A DNA stretch of 64,000 nucleotides from an uncultured Carboxylicivirga sp. (GCF_963674565.1 NZ_OY771430.1:5580001-5644000); one strand, 5' to 3'; shown: positions 17,301 to 26,354, counted from the stretch's first letter. The notes: generated by a model not told the origin, from the sequence alone. Numbers and translations are program-made.

Positions 17301-19415
17301 CTTGAAGTTTATGCCTTGGGTGGACAGGTAATGGCCAATATTGATATATTGCCTTTGAATAGTATTTGGATCAATAAAGTACCCGTAACAAAACCAACTG
17401 AGGTTTTAATTCCGTCAAATATTGTAAATAAATATTTGGGCGATGAGTTTACTATCGAGGCAGCTATTTACCCCAAGGAAGTTAGTCAGGCAGTTACATG
17501 GGAAATGGCCGGTAATGATATTCTTACCATGGTTGTTGATGACAATACTGCCACTTTTACTGCAAATAAAACAGGCGAAGTTAAAGTAAAAGTTTATGCT
17601 AACGATGATGAATCTGTTTTTGAGGAGATTACTATTTCTATTCGGGAAAACAATTTTGTAACCAACCTGGATTGGACAAAATTTAATGATGAATGGTATT
17701 TCGATAATACTCAATTTGTTGGTCAATCAACGGTGAATACATTTGCTTATGCTGATAATAGAGTGATTAGTGATCATTACAAGTACTGTGCTGATGTAGA
17801 TTATAACAGTGGTATTGTTAATCTAATCTTTGGTTCTAAGACCACAAATGCTTATGATGGCTGTTATGCCATACAATTGATAGAAGGCAGTAACCAGGTC
17901 CGGTTCTTCGACTTTAAAAACGATTATACTTTTTGCAGTATGGCATCACAAGCTTTTGTGTCAGGAACAAACCATATTGAAATTGAAGTAATAGGAAGCG
18001 TAGTTACAGTTACCTTGAATGGGGTGATTGCTATTAATAAGGATGTTCAGTCAACTGGTAGGATATACTCCAATGGACTTTTTGCCCTGGGTATTTGTAA
18101 CGGGACAGCAAAGTTTGCTAATGTTATTTATACTGATGAAATAGAAACACCAGACAAAAATCTGACATTACCAAGTGATCCAAAGATTCAATATATGGGT
18201 AGGATCGATTTTACAAATCCTGATATGCCCATTTTTGCCTTTCCTAATGTTACTATAAAAACAAAGTTTGAAGGTACTTCGTTGGATTTTCTTGTGAGAC
18301 ATTCTAATGGATCAAAATTCGATAACAACTACTTTATGGCTATTATTGATGGTAAGGATCCTGTTAAATTCATGGTTTCGTACGATCAGCAGGAATATAC
18401 TGTGGCAAAAGATTTAACAGATGGTGTACATACAGCTGAAATCATCAAAATTACAGAGTCGTACAATGGTGTATGTCAGTTTTTAGGTTTTAAAACGGAT
18501 GCGCAAAAATCGTTGCTCACACCAGGCGATCAGCCAGAACTTAAGCTTGAATTTTTGGGTAACTCAATTACTTGTGGGTATGGAATTGAGGGAGGGGCAC
18601 AACCCGCTTCCGACAATAGCTATTATACATACGCGGCTGTAGCAGCCCGAGAATTAAATGCCCAATTTAATACTGTAAGCTATTCCGGAATTGGAGTAGT
18701 GTTGGGTTTTCCCTCATTTTTAATGGACGAAATCTACGACCGTTCCATAGCCATAGAGGGTAACACACCCGACTGGAAATGGGATTTTACAAAATATGTA
18801 CCTCAGTATATTGTTGTTGCATTAGGTACCAACGACTTTGGTTTGGGATTTGGTGCCGGTGATATTTCAACAGAGACCTTTAATACAGGATATAGTAATT
18901 TAATTGCAGATGTCCGCACTGCAAATCCGGATGCTGTAATTATATGTACAAATAGCCCAATGATTTCCGATCCAAAATTAGGTAACAGTATTAATCAGGT
19001 AGTGAATGAGTTTAATACTGCAGGTGATAATAAGGTGTATTATTTCGGTTTTTCTTTTATGCAGGGAGGTGGAGCCGGAGGACATCCGGGAATAGCAGAT
19101 GGTCAAAAAAATGGTGAAGAATTAGCTTCCTTTATCAGGTCGTTAGTTAGTACATCAGTTGATGATATAAATGATACTAATGACAGTATCTCCATATTTC
19201 CTAATCCGGCCAGGGATATCATCCACATTCAAAGTACAATCAAAGTGAATGCCATTGAAGTGTATGATATATCCAGTAAACTGATAAAAACTATTAAAGT
19301 ATCGTTACCCGGTGAAAGTAATATTGATATTTCACAACTTGAAAAAGGAATATATCTCTTCTCGTTCGTTAATGAAACAGAATCGCAAATCGTTAAAAAA
19401 GTGATTGTACTGTAA
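14400..19415 (+). CDS. Multimodular T9SS-exported GH32 fructanase fused to a CE2-type carbohydrate esterase
   Basis: A 1671-residue protein. Order: signal peptide; two CBM66/LamG-like beta-sandwiches (~30-200, ~200-385); cadherin-like beta domain (~390-490); GH32 propeller with Asp528 nucleophile (WSNDPNG), Asp657 (FRDPK) and acid/base Glu699 (TECPD); GH32 C-terminal sandwich to ~990; bacterial Ig-like domain (~995-1080); a third CBM66-like module (~1085-1245); CE2 jelly roll (~1257-1375) plus SGNH domain with Ser1389 (GNSITCGYG), Asn1478 (GTND) and His1562 (GHPG); T9SS tail (~1595-1671, ISIFPNP). It should hydrolyse levan or inulin and de-esterify a sugar on the cell surface or outside. The ATG at 14400 precedes a clean signal peptide; an earlier TTG-type start does not. 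The CE2 and sorting calls are firm by motif; CBM66 is by similarity of pattern. Confidence 0.92.
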   Translation: MKKNLFGVSRSKFLFVMLLLLPFINYARQNMVLDIDAGEFDSNLTDFISKSNGVISSVDANTINISNTNGDHFALYNGTQNFFKSFKLEADIELINGRSAALIFGIQDLNNPGSRWLGANFNKDETDKAVRVFDVGSGRGDLVMSSKPDFLNFDEKMHLSLDVLSNGDFTYSIENIGGTTHQLHGHISNWAGGYFGLLTFRSEANFSNVRLTDRTNYSGTNIDNSAGTLITNLNDLYYHSGTWTVNENGLKGNAEGDEFLFSTTSVKDFVYSADVTFDNRKNSAASLMARSTNDLVSKNMYIANVNAESGEARLFKFQNNSALDLVSSKRVPLTDDNTYHLELTAVGKHMVFKVNDMLIANTADYTYGDVYGQNDAILEGYLGLLSWNADVTYQNVNVTELTETTNPQLKLLNVSAVGGEVEHDVLYKPDQYVYIAYVDHQTSQINLNFETVNASTATTVTNSNQQVVGNTGLPVDIGLNTYTITTNEGDATLLYRVVVIRRADPEIYYNEQYRDQYHMSVKEGWSNDPNGMVYYNGEYHLFYQFYTDINWGPMHWAHSVSTDLIHWEELPITFYPDEYGTMFSGSAVVDETNTSGLFVESDGSPSVSGGLVSIITCHGNGERVIIAYSKDGRDWEKVEGVVKDWTEDPLNNADFRDPKVFRYNNKWFMVIAGGPLRIYSSDNLIEWNIESTYDGLHTECPDLYRLPVVLNDQIQEYKWVLSRSGRFYKVGDFAQVNGKYQFIIDDEYSGWGIENDGIQNFGLDSYAAMTYSLGNFDEYQRVIQTNWMRPYKSNISELRENLTFNGDFNLQLELSLVKDQNGKYVLQQKPIQEYETLRDQEKTVTITNSVIDNESINLDYEGESYEIVAEFTPDSDVSDVGFKVRVGSEYYTKVGYNIIEDRFYIDRSQSGYGNNDFFQTFSQKSVLTPEGNVELHIYVDRSSVEMFMNHNTIVGSAQIFPPAGCDKLEVYALGGQVMANIDILPLNSIWINKVPVTKPTEVLIPSNIVNKYLGDEFTIEAAIYPKEVSQAVTWEMAGNDILTMVVDDNTATFTANKTGEVKVKVYANDDESVFEEITISIRENNFVTNLDWTKFNDEWYFDNTQFVGQSTVNTFAYADNRVISDHYKYCADVDYNSGIVNLIFGSKTTNAYDGCYAIQLIEGSNQVRFFDFKNDYTFCSMASQAFVSGTNHIEIEVIGSVVTVTLNGVIAINKDVQSTGRIYSNGLFALGICNGTAKFANVIYTDEIETPDKNLTLPSDPKIQYMGRIDFTNPDMPIFAFPNVTIKTKFEGTSLDFLVRHSNGSKFDNNYFMAIIDGKDPVKFMVSYDQQEYTVAKDLTDGVHTAEIIKITESYNGVCQFLGFKTDAQKSLLTPGDQPELKLEFLGNSITCGYGIEGGAQPASDNSYYTYAAVAARELNAQFNTVSYSGIGVVLGFPSFLMDEIYDRSIAIEGNTPDWKWDFTKYVPQYIVVALGTNDFGLGFGAGDISTETFNTGYSNLIADVRTANPDAVIICTNSPMISDPKLGNSINQVVNEFNTAGDNKVYYFGFSFMQGGGAGGHPGIADGQKNGEELASFIRSLVSTSVDDINDTNDSISIFPNPARDIIHIQSTIKVNAIEVYDISSKLIKTIKVSLPGESNIDISQLEKGIYLFSFVNETESQIVKKVIVL

Positions 19416-19426
19416 TTAATCTGTAG

Positions 19427-19476
19427 AATATTGAGCCTAGACTTTACCTGGTAGGTTTAGGTATCAATATTTTATT
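19427..19476 (+). terminator. Possible terminator after the GH32-CE2 gene
   Basis: AATATTGA (19427-19434) pairs with TCAATATT (19464-19471), with CCTA/TAGG pairing inside, followed by TTTATTT. It separates the GH32-CE2 gene from the transporter-kinase-GH32 group. Confidence 0.45.
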
Positions 19477-19551
19477 TAAAGTTCAATTAAGTATTACAAA
19501 AAGAAGGAATTAATTTCTTATAAAGTCGTATATAAAAATTAATTATAGAAG

Positions 19552-20895
19552 ATGAATTCGAAGAAGTATTTGTATTGGATTGTTTTTGTAGCCATTAATG
19601 GAGGTCTGCTTTTTGGTTTGAATATGGCCGGCATTTCCGGAGCTGTGGAAATGTTAAAATCTGAGTTTTCACTAACAGATAGTGGTTTGGGAACAGTTGC
19701 AGCTTTGTTAACTTTGGGCTGTTTGGTTGGAGCTCTTTTTACTGGTAGTTTTACTAATAAGTATGGACGCAGGAAAGTAATTCAGGTAACCGCATTCTTG
19801 TATATCATTTCAGCTCTGGGATGTGCATTTGCTACTTCATCAAATATATTAATTCTATTCCGGTTACTATCAGGATTGGCTGTCGGTGCAACATCTGTTA
19901 TTGGACCAATGTATATATCAGAAATTTCACCTGCAAGTAATCGCGGTAGGTTAGTTTCGATGAACCAGTTTGCTATTACAATAGGTATCGTACTTGCTTA
20001 TGTTTTTGATTATTTATTATTGCCTCTTGGATTAGAAAGCTGGAGATATATGTTGGCTATTCCTGCTTTATTTGGAATTCTTTATTTGATATTGACATTT
20101 ATTTCATTTCCGGAAAGTCCTCGCTGGCTTGTTTCTAAAGGACGAAAACAGGAAGCAGAAGATGTAATGATGAAAATTGGAGGTGAACAATTAGTGAAGA
20201 GTGAATTATCTCAAATAGAAAAGGTGATTTCCGAAGAGAAAAGTAAAGATCGTCTGTTCCTGTCCGAATTGTTTAAAGGAAAAACAGGTAAGGTTGTTTT
20301 TATTGGAACCTTGATTGCTGCTTTTCAGCAAATAACCGGTATAAATGCAGTTATCATGTTTGCACCTGAAATGTTTAAAGCAGCCGGTTCTGCCCAAGGT
20401 GAGTCTGTAATGCAGGCAATGGTTGTTGGACTTGTCAATTTTTTAATGACTATAATTGCGTTGTGGTTGGTTGATAAAAAAGGCCGTAAAACATTGCTTT
20501 TATGGGGAGCTGCAGGTATGATTATTTCATTGTCTTATTTAACATGGGAATTTACCAAAGAATCTCCATTTGGGGTTGGAGTATTGGTTGCTCTTTTGGT
20601 TTATATTTCATTTTTTGCAGCATCGTTTGCCCCTGTTATGTGGGTAATAATCTCAGAAATTTATCCTAACCGGATTAAAGCGATGGCTATGTCATTTTCC
20701 ACTGCAGTGAGTTGGCTATGTACTTTTCTTACTGTCTATTTTGCACCAGTTATTCAGGGTGAGTTTGGTCTCAGTTATTTGTTCGGAATTTTCGGTGTAT
20801 TTAGTGTATTTGCATTTGTATTTGTAAAAATATGGATTCCTGAAACTAAGGGTAAATCACTGGAAGAAATTGAACAAGGATTAGGTCTTGCATAA
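19552..20895 (+). CDS. Sugar-porter family MFS transporter (likely fructose:H+ symporter)
   Basis: A 447-residue inner-membrane carrier with twelve expected helices. It has sugar-porter signatures: GRR after helix 2 (~72), PESPRWL after helix 6 (~187), QQITGIN in helix 7 (~258) and PETKGKS at the end (~429). The family takes up hexoses and pentoses. The fructokinase gene follows after 13 bp, so fructose is the likely substrate. In the B. thetaiotaomicron fructan locus a monosaccharide carrier is also paired with a fructokinase. The ATG at 19552 precedes the first helix directly. Confidence 0.92.
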   Translation: MNSKKYLYWIVFVAINGGLLFGLNMAGISGAVEMLKSEFSLTDSGLGTVAALLTLGCLVGALFTGSFTNKYGRRKVIQVTAFLYIISALGCAFATSSNILILFRLLSGLAVGATSVIGPMYISEISPASNRGRLVSMNQFAITIGIVLAYVFDYLLLPLGLESWRYMLAIPALFGILYLILTFISFPESPRWLVSKGRKQEAEDVMMKIGGEQLVKSELSQIEKVISEEKSKDRLFLSELFKGKTGKVVFIGTLIAAFQQITGINAVIMFAPEMFKAAGSAQGESVMQAMVVGLVNFLMTIIALWLVDKKGRKTLLLWGAAGMIISLSYLTWEFTKESPFGVGVLVALLVYISFFAASFAPVMWVIISEIYPNRIKAMAMSFSTAVSWLCTFLTVYFAPVIQGEFGLSYLFGIFGVFSVFAFVFVKIWIPETKGKSLEEIEQGLGLA

Positions 20896-20908
20896 AATTT
20901 TTAAGAAG

Positions 20909-21784
20909 ATGAACATTAAATCAAAAGTTATAGGAATCGGAGAATTGTTGTGGGATGTTTTTCCTGACCAAAAAAAAATAGGTGGAGCTCCGCTAAATTT
21001 TGCTTATCATGTATCAAAATTAGGAAATAGAGGCTTAGCCTTAAGTGCGGTTGGTAAAGATGATTTGGGAGATGAAATTATTGAGGTAATTAAGAAAGTG
21101 GGTGTTGATTATGATATTGAATATAAAGATTATCCTACAGGAACCGTGCAAGTAACCTTAAATGCCGATGGTGTTCCGAGTTATGAAATTTGTGAACCTG
21201 TGGCTTGGGATTTTATTTCCTTAAAACCCGAATGGGAGGAAGAAGCAAAAAGTGCTTCAGCCATTTGTTTTGGTTCATTGGCGCAGCGAGATGAAGTTTC
21301 ACGAAAAAGTATTCGAACATTGGTCAAATTGACTTCCGATGATACTTATAAAGTTTTTGATATTAATCTGAGGCAACAGTTCTATTCTAAAGATTTAATT
21401 AAAGAGTCATTAGAATTGTGTAATGTATTAAAAATTAATGATGAAGAATTAGAAGTGGTGTCTGAAATGTTTGAGCTTTCCGGTAATCAGGATGAAAAAT
21501 GTCAGTTGCTTCTAAATCAATATAATCTTAAATTATTAGTACTTACTTGTGGGACTAATGGTAGTTATTTATATCAGGGAGAAAAAATAAGCTTTAAAGA
21601 AACTCAGAAAGTTAAAGTTGCAGATACTGTTGGAGCCGGCGATTCTTTTACAGCAGCCATTGTAACAGGGCTTCTAAATAATCAGAACTTAGAGGAAATG
21701 CATGAAAGGGCTGTAAAGCTTTCGGCTTATGTATGCACTAAAAACGGAGCAACGCCAGATTATGTGGAAGAAGAACTTTTTTAA
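20909..21784 (+). CDS. PfkB-family carbohydrate kinase, probable fructokinase
   Basis: A 291-residue cytoplasmic kinase of the ribokinase fold. The N-terminal GELLWDVFP and GGAPLNFAYH blocks are typical of bacterial fructokinases. The C-terminal PfkB signature DTVGAGDSFTAA carries the catalytic base Asp245. It would phosphorylate fructose imported by the MFS protein encoded 13 bp upstream. An in-frame TTG at 20888 overlaps the transporter gene; the ATG at 20909 starts the usual fructokinase N-terminus. The GH32 pseudogene follows after 28 bp in the same direction. Confidence 0.9.
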   Translation: MNIKSKVIGIGELLWDVFPDQKKIGGAPLNFAYHVSKLGNRGLALSAVGKDDLGDEIIEVIKKVGVDYDIEYKDYPTGTVQVTLNADGVPSYEICEPVAWDFISLKPEWEEEAKSASAICFGSLAQRDEVSRKSIRTLVKLTSDDTYKVFDINLRQQFYSKDLIKESLELCNVLKINDEELEVVSEMFELSGNQDEKCQLLLNQYNLKLLVLTCGTNGSYLYQGEKISFKETQKVKVADTVGAGDSFTAAIVTGLLNNQNLEEMHERAVKLSAYVCTKNGATPDYVEEELF

Positions 21785-21812
21785 TGAATCTATTCAAAAG
21801 AAATAAAAAATC

Positions 21813-23453
21813 ATGAAGATTGAATTTACGATTTTATTATTGATGACTTTTTCATCAGTATTTGCTCAAGGAGTAAAAAGAGAGCTGACTATTACAAAAA
21901 AGTACCTTAATTTTCCTGTGGAAAATGCCCAGGAAAGACAACGAATGAATATGAATCTACCGGGAACAGATGATCGTTCTTTTGTGATACGATTGAGTGA
22001 CGGAACACCTGACTATTGGGTGTTTAGTGATGTATCAGCTTTTATTGGTAAAACCATTGAAATTGAGTATCCCAAAAAAGTAAAAGGCTGGGCCGAAATT
22101 TATCAGTCGGATGAAATTAACGGGGTTGATTCTCTTTATCAAGAGACCAATCGACCTCAGTTTCATTTTTCATCGCGCAGAGGTTGGATTAATGACCCCA
22201 ATGGAATGGTGTATTACGATGGCGAATATCATTTATTTTATCAACATAATCCCTTTGAGCGAAACTGAGAAAACATGCACTGGGGACATGCGATAAGTAC
22301 AGATATGGTTCATTGGAATGAATTAGCAGATGCTCTTCACCCGGATGGAATAGGGACTATGTTTTCAGGCACAGCTGTGGTGGATTATAAAAACACTTCT
22401 GGGTTTAAATCAGGTAAAGAAGATGTAATTATTGCAGCTTACACCGCTGATAGTCCTGACAACGAAGTGCAGTGTATTGCCTATAGTAATGATAAAGGGA
22501 GAACTTTTACCAAGTATGAAGGTAATCCGGTAATTGATACAAAAGCCAAGTGGGGAACTAAGAATCTTCGCGATCCAAAGCTCTTTTGGCATAAAACTTC
22601 CGGAAAATGGATTATGGTGCTCTTTGAAAAAACAGGTATGTCTTTTTACAATTCGGATAATTTAAAGGATTGGGCTTTTCAGAGTCACATCTTAGGTTTT
22701 TGGGAATGTCCCGAGTTTTTTGAATTACCGGTAGATGGAAATACCAGAAATACCAAATGGGTATTATATGGAGCCTCCGGAACTTACATGCTGGGTTCGT
22801 TTGATGGCAAAAAGTTCATTCCCGAAACCGACAAATTGCGTTATTTTAGTGGAAATATGTATGCGGCACAAACTTTTAATAATATTCCAAAGAAAGATGG
22901 GCGCCGCATCCAGATTGGTTGGGGAAACATTGATTTGAAAGGAATGCCATTTAACTCTCAAATGATGTTTCCAACGGAGTTTACGCTACGTACTACAAGA
23001 GAAGGCATAAGATTGTTTTCTGAACCTGTTAAAGAAATCGACTTGCTACATAAGAAAACTTACACCTGGAAAAATCTAAGTAGAAATGAGGCTAATGAAA
23101 AACTGAAAGACTTATCAGGTGATCTTTTTCATATTAAGATGAAAATCAAATTAATTGATGGAACTGATTTTGGAATAGACTACAATGGAACTACTCTTTT
23201 TCATTATGACATGAACCATAATCGATTAAACGGACAGTTTTACGGTGGCGATCATATTGATAATATGACTTTTTATTATGAGATTTTGGTTGATCGAACC
23301 AGTGTAGAGGTTTTTGCAGATCATGGAAAGTTCAGCATCATTTCTCCTTTGGAAAAATCAAAGAGTAATCAGGGTTTAGAGTTTAAAAATTACTGGGGAC
23401 AAATTGAAATCGAGGAATTAAATGTTTCTGAGTTGAATTCTATTTGGGAGTAA
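21813..23453 (+). pseudogene. GH32 beta-fructosidase with DUF4980-like N-terminus, broken by one in-frame TGA
   Basis: One reading frame of 546 codons is cut by a TGA at 22266-22268 (codon 152). Upstream: signal peptide (MTFSSVFAQG), a DUF4980-like N-terminal domain and the GH32 nucleophile Asp128 (WINDPNG). Downstream, same frame: MHWGHAISTD, Asp254 (LRDPK), Glu298 (WECPE) and the C-terminal sandwich. The stop falls where GH32 proteins usually have Trp (here N-stop-ENMHWGH), so a TGG-to-TGA change explains it. Neither half holds a full active site. TGA is a normal stop elsewhere in this window. A sequencing error or a very recent inactivation fits best, because the rest is undamaged. Confidence 0.88.
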
Positions 23454-23526
23454 TAACTGTAACCATCTTGTAATAATTACTCAACTTAAACAATTAAACT
23501 TTGATACAAAACTTAAACAAAACATT

Positions 23527-26025
23527 ATGAAATTTAATATAGTTGTTTTAGCTTTTTTAATAACTTTTTCGATAGGAACAATGAGCGCCCAAGGTGCAAA
23601 GGACTTTGTAACAATCCATTACGAGGGAGAAAGCTATACGGATAAATCATCTGATTGTAGTGTTGGTACATCAAATTTTCCATACGTTGGATCAGGTTAT
23701 CTTGATATGGCAGGAAACGGCTCATATGTTGAATGGGATAATATATATAGTGAAACAGCAGGAAATCATACGCTATTGATTAAATATGCGAATGGAAGTG
23801 GTGCTAACCGCCAGTGCGAATTAACAGTTAATGGTGTTGTTATTAAAGATATGATGTTTTCTTCTCGTTTTGGTGACTGGAACTATTACTGGAATGACAG
23901 AGTTACGGTTAATCTTAATGAGGGATTGAATACAGTTAGGCTTACTGCAAATACTTCAAATGGCGGTCCAAATATAGATAATATTGCAGTTTCCAATGAT
24001 GATGGACTTTGCAGTCCAAATGGAACACTATATAATGTAAAAGACTTTGGAGCATTAGGTGATGGAAGCACAGATGATACCCAGGCAATACAAGCAGCGA
24101 TAGACGCATGTTCTGATGGCGGTTCTGTAATTTTATCAGATGGAACATTTATGTCGGGTCAGATAAAATTGAAATCCAATATGACATTATGGATCGATCA
24201 AACCGCAATATTGAAAGGAATACAGGATAATTCTTTGTATCCTGCAATAACTCAGCATGCAGATAATGCAAACATATGGTTATCAGGCGTTCTTGGCGGT
24301 GGCGGTTGGGAACTCAAAGAAGCCTTTGTTTATGCAGAGGCAGCAAACAATTTAACAATTGCAGGCGGTGGTGTAATTGATGGCAATGGAGATTGCCCGA
24401 TATGGGATCATACCAAAGATGAAACGCTTCGGCCAATGGCTTTGTATGTAGCTTATTCGGAAAATGTAAGAGTTGCTAATGTTGAAATTTTAAATAGTGC
24501 GATGTGGGATTTTGTTATTTTGGAATGTGACATCGTAATAGTAGATGGAATCAACATTAACACTGCTACTTATGGAGTAAATAAAGATGGAATTGATATT
24601 TGTGATACCCACGAAATAACAATTACTAACAGTACCATTTTATGCCAGGATGATGCGATTTGTCCAAAAAGCGGTTCAACCAGAGGTGTAAATAATATGA
24701 CCATTAAAAATGTAACAGTAAATGGTACAACAGGCAATAAAATAAAATTCGGCACTTTAACTTATGGCTCGTTTACAAACTGTTTACTTCAGGATATTTC
24801 AATAAATGGATCAGGAAGAGCTGGTTTATGTGCCATTTCACTGCAGGGATTGGATGGAGCAGACTTTACTAATATAACCTTCGACAGGATAAACCTACAG
24901 ACCTCCGCAAACGCTTTTTTTCTTCTCCATTCTGCAGGAAAACGTGGCCATAGACCTTCCGGTGCTCCTGCAAAAATTGGAAGTATGTCTGGTATTACAT
25001 TTTCTAATTTAGATTTTAGAAATATTTATGACAATATCGGCAGCTGTATCAGTGGAATAAATTCAGAGGGTACTATTTATAAAGTAAAGGATGTAACATT
25101 TAATAATGTTAGTGTTAATTCGTTTAAAGGAGGTGCAACCATTGTTCCCGGAAGACCCGGTGAATATACAGGAAATTATCCTGAATACAACGTTTTTGGC
25201 ATACTCCCAGCATGGGGATATTACATCAGATACGGAGAGGATATTAATTTCGAAAATTGCAGCCAGACAGTATCGCCGGCGGATGTAAGGCAGGCAATAG
25301 TAATAGAAGATGACGTTCCTACTCAATCACCTTATTCAGATATTATTTCAATACCTGGTACCGTTGAAATGGAAAATTATGACAAGGGTGGCGAGGGTGT
25401 TGCTTATCACGATGCCGTTGCAGGCAATCAGAGTGGAGCATATCGTTTAGACGGCGTAGATATTGAAGCTTGTGGTGAGGGCGGGTATAATATCGACTGG
25501 TCGGTTACCGGCGAATGGCTTGAATATACAGTGAATGTGTCAGCTTCGGGTACTTATGAAATGACTGCCCGTGTTGCCTCTCCGGTCGGTGGATCATTCC
25601 ATGTTGAAATGGACGGAGTTGATATTTCAGGTTTGCAAACAGTACCAAATACAGGAGGCTGGCAGGTATGGCAGGATTTAACAGTTAATGTAAATTTATC
25701 TGAAGGCCAACATATTATGCGGTTTTATATTGATGAGGAGGGATTTAATACAAATTACATCTCATTTTCTATACCCGATGTGGGTACAGATGTAAGTGTT
25801 ACTCCAACTTCGGATATAGGATTATATCCGAATCCTGTTACCAATATACTATTTGTATCTGGTGTATCAATAAATGCAGAGTTAATTGTATATAGTACTT
25901 CAGGGAAAAAACTATTGCAAACAAAAGGTCAGTCAATTAACATTGAAAAATTACCAAATGGCATGTTTTTTATAAAGATACAAGACAATAATATATCAGA
26001 ATCATTAAAATTCATTAAAGCATAA
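23527..26025 (+). CDS. GH28-like right-handed beta-helix protein with two CBM-like modules and T9SS tail
   Basis: An 832-residue exported protein. Signal peptide (IGTMSAQG); CBM35/6-like domain ~30-160; pectinase-like beta-helix ~165-600 (YNVKDFGALGDGSTDDTQAI); CBM6-like domain ~615-750 (TVEMENYDKGG, EWLEYTVNV); T9SS tail (IGLYPNP). Asp354 (NKDGID) and Asp375-Asp376 (CQDDAI) match the three catalytic Asp of GH28 in identity and spacing. The next conserved block, GHG, is not present: by hand alignment Asn404 takes the place of its His, and no RIK motif is seen. So polygalacturonase activity is doubtful. It ends the fructan group, 73 bp after the GH32 pseudogene. Confidence 0.85.
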   Translation: MKFNIVVLAFLITFSIGTMSAQGAKDFVTIHYEGESYTDKSSDCSVGTSNFPYVGSGYLDMAGNGSYVEWDNIYSETAGNHTLLIKYANGSGANRQCELTVNGVVIKDMMFSSRFGDWNYYWNDRVTVNLNEGLNTVRLTANTSNGGPNIDNIAVSNDDGLCSPNGTLYNVKDFGALGDGSTDDTQAIQAAIDACSDGGSVILSDGTFMSGQIKLKSNMTLWIDQTAILKGIQDNSLYPAITQHADNANIWLSGVLGGGGWELKEAFVYAEAANNLTIAGGGVIDGNGDCPIWDHTKDETLRPMALYVAYSENVRVANVEILNSAMWDFVILECDIVIVDGININTATYGVNKDGIDICDTHEITITNSTILCQDDAICPKSGSTRGVNNMTIKNVTVNGTTGNKIKFGTLTYGSFTNCLLQDISINGSGRAGLCAISLQGLDGADFTNITFDRINLQTSANAFFLLHSAGKRGHRPSGAPAKIGSMSGITFSNLDFRNIYDNIGSCISGINSEGTIYKVKDVTFNNVSVNSFKGGATIVPGRPGEYTGNYPEYNVFGILPAWGYYIRYGEDINFENCSQTVSPADVRQAIVIEDDVPTQSPYSDIISIPGTVEMENYDKGGEGVAYHDAVAGNQSGAYRLDGVDIEACGEGGYNIDWSVTGEWLEYTVNVSASGTYEMTARVASPVGGSFHVEMDGVDISGLQTVPNTGGWQVWQDLTVNVNLSEGQHIMRFYIDEEGFNTNYISFSIPDVGTDVSVTPTSDIGLYPNPVTNILFVSGVSINAELIVYSTSGKKLLQTKGQSINIEKLPNGMFFIKIQDNNISESLKFIKA

Positions 26026-26138
26026 ATGAGTCACTTTTTTTCAATTTAATTTTATTTTGAAAATAGTTGGGTCGATTTATTGCAATTGATATCAAAAGTG
26101 TATATTATTGAATTGGTAAACAATGGTTTATGAAAGTA

Positions 26139-26158
26139 GGTGACCTGCAAGGTGACCT
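26139..26158. promoter_or_regulatory. Direct repeat GGTGACCT x2, candidate operator
   Basis: GGTGACCT at 26139 and 26151, 12 bp apart; each core GGTGACC is itself an odd palindrome. It lies between the GH28-like stop and the repeat/terminator, ~200 bp before the histidine kinase. Function unknown. Confidence 0.3.
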
Positions 26159-26222
26159 TAGTAATTATAAAGTGGTAAGGTTAAGATAATAAAAGGTTTA
26201 TAATGCATGGGTATCGTTCTGG

Positions 26223-26293
26223 TACCCCGACAATTATAGTATAAAGCTCATATGTCAAATGATGTATGAGCTTTTTTGTTTTTATTGATTCTT
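26223..26293 (+). repeat. Dispersed ~70-bp repeat with terminator-like hairpin, copy 2
   Basis: Same as the copy at 7536: the first 30 bases are identical. Perfect ten-pair stem AAAGCTCATA (26243-26252) / TATGAGCTTT (26265-26274), then CTTTTTTG-type T-run. Here it sits ~200 bp past the GH28-like stop and could end that transcript. Confidence 0.65.
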
Positions 26294-26354
26294 GTTGATA
26301 GTCAAAAATCGTTACATTTATAAATGATACAATCTTCTTTTATAAATAGCAACT

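Larger units (their letters stand above)
26026..26354. other. Intergenic stretch between the GH28-like gene and the kinase gene
   Basis: No ORF. It contains the GGTGACCT direct repeat and copy 2 of the dispersed repeat, listed separately. Confidence 0.5.

Noticed and set aside
22266..22268. TGA read as an amino acid (recoded stop) in the GH32 gene
   Set aside because: TGA ends several intact genes in the window (for example 8000-10768, 27938-28588 and 38852-42061), and no selenocysteine context or family precedent is seen.
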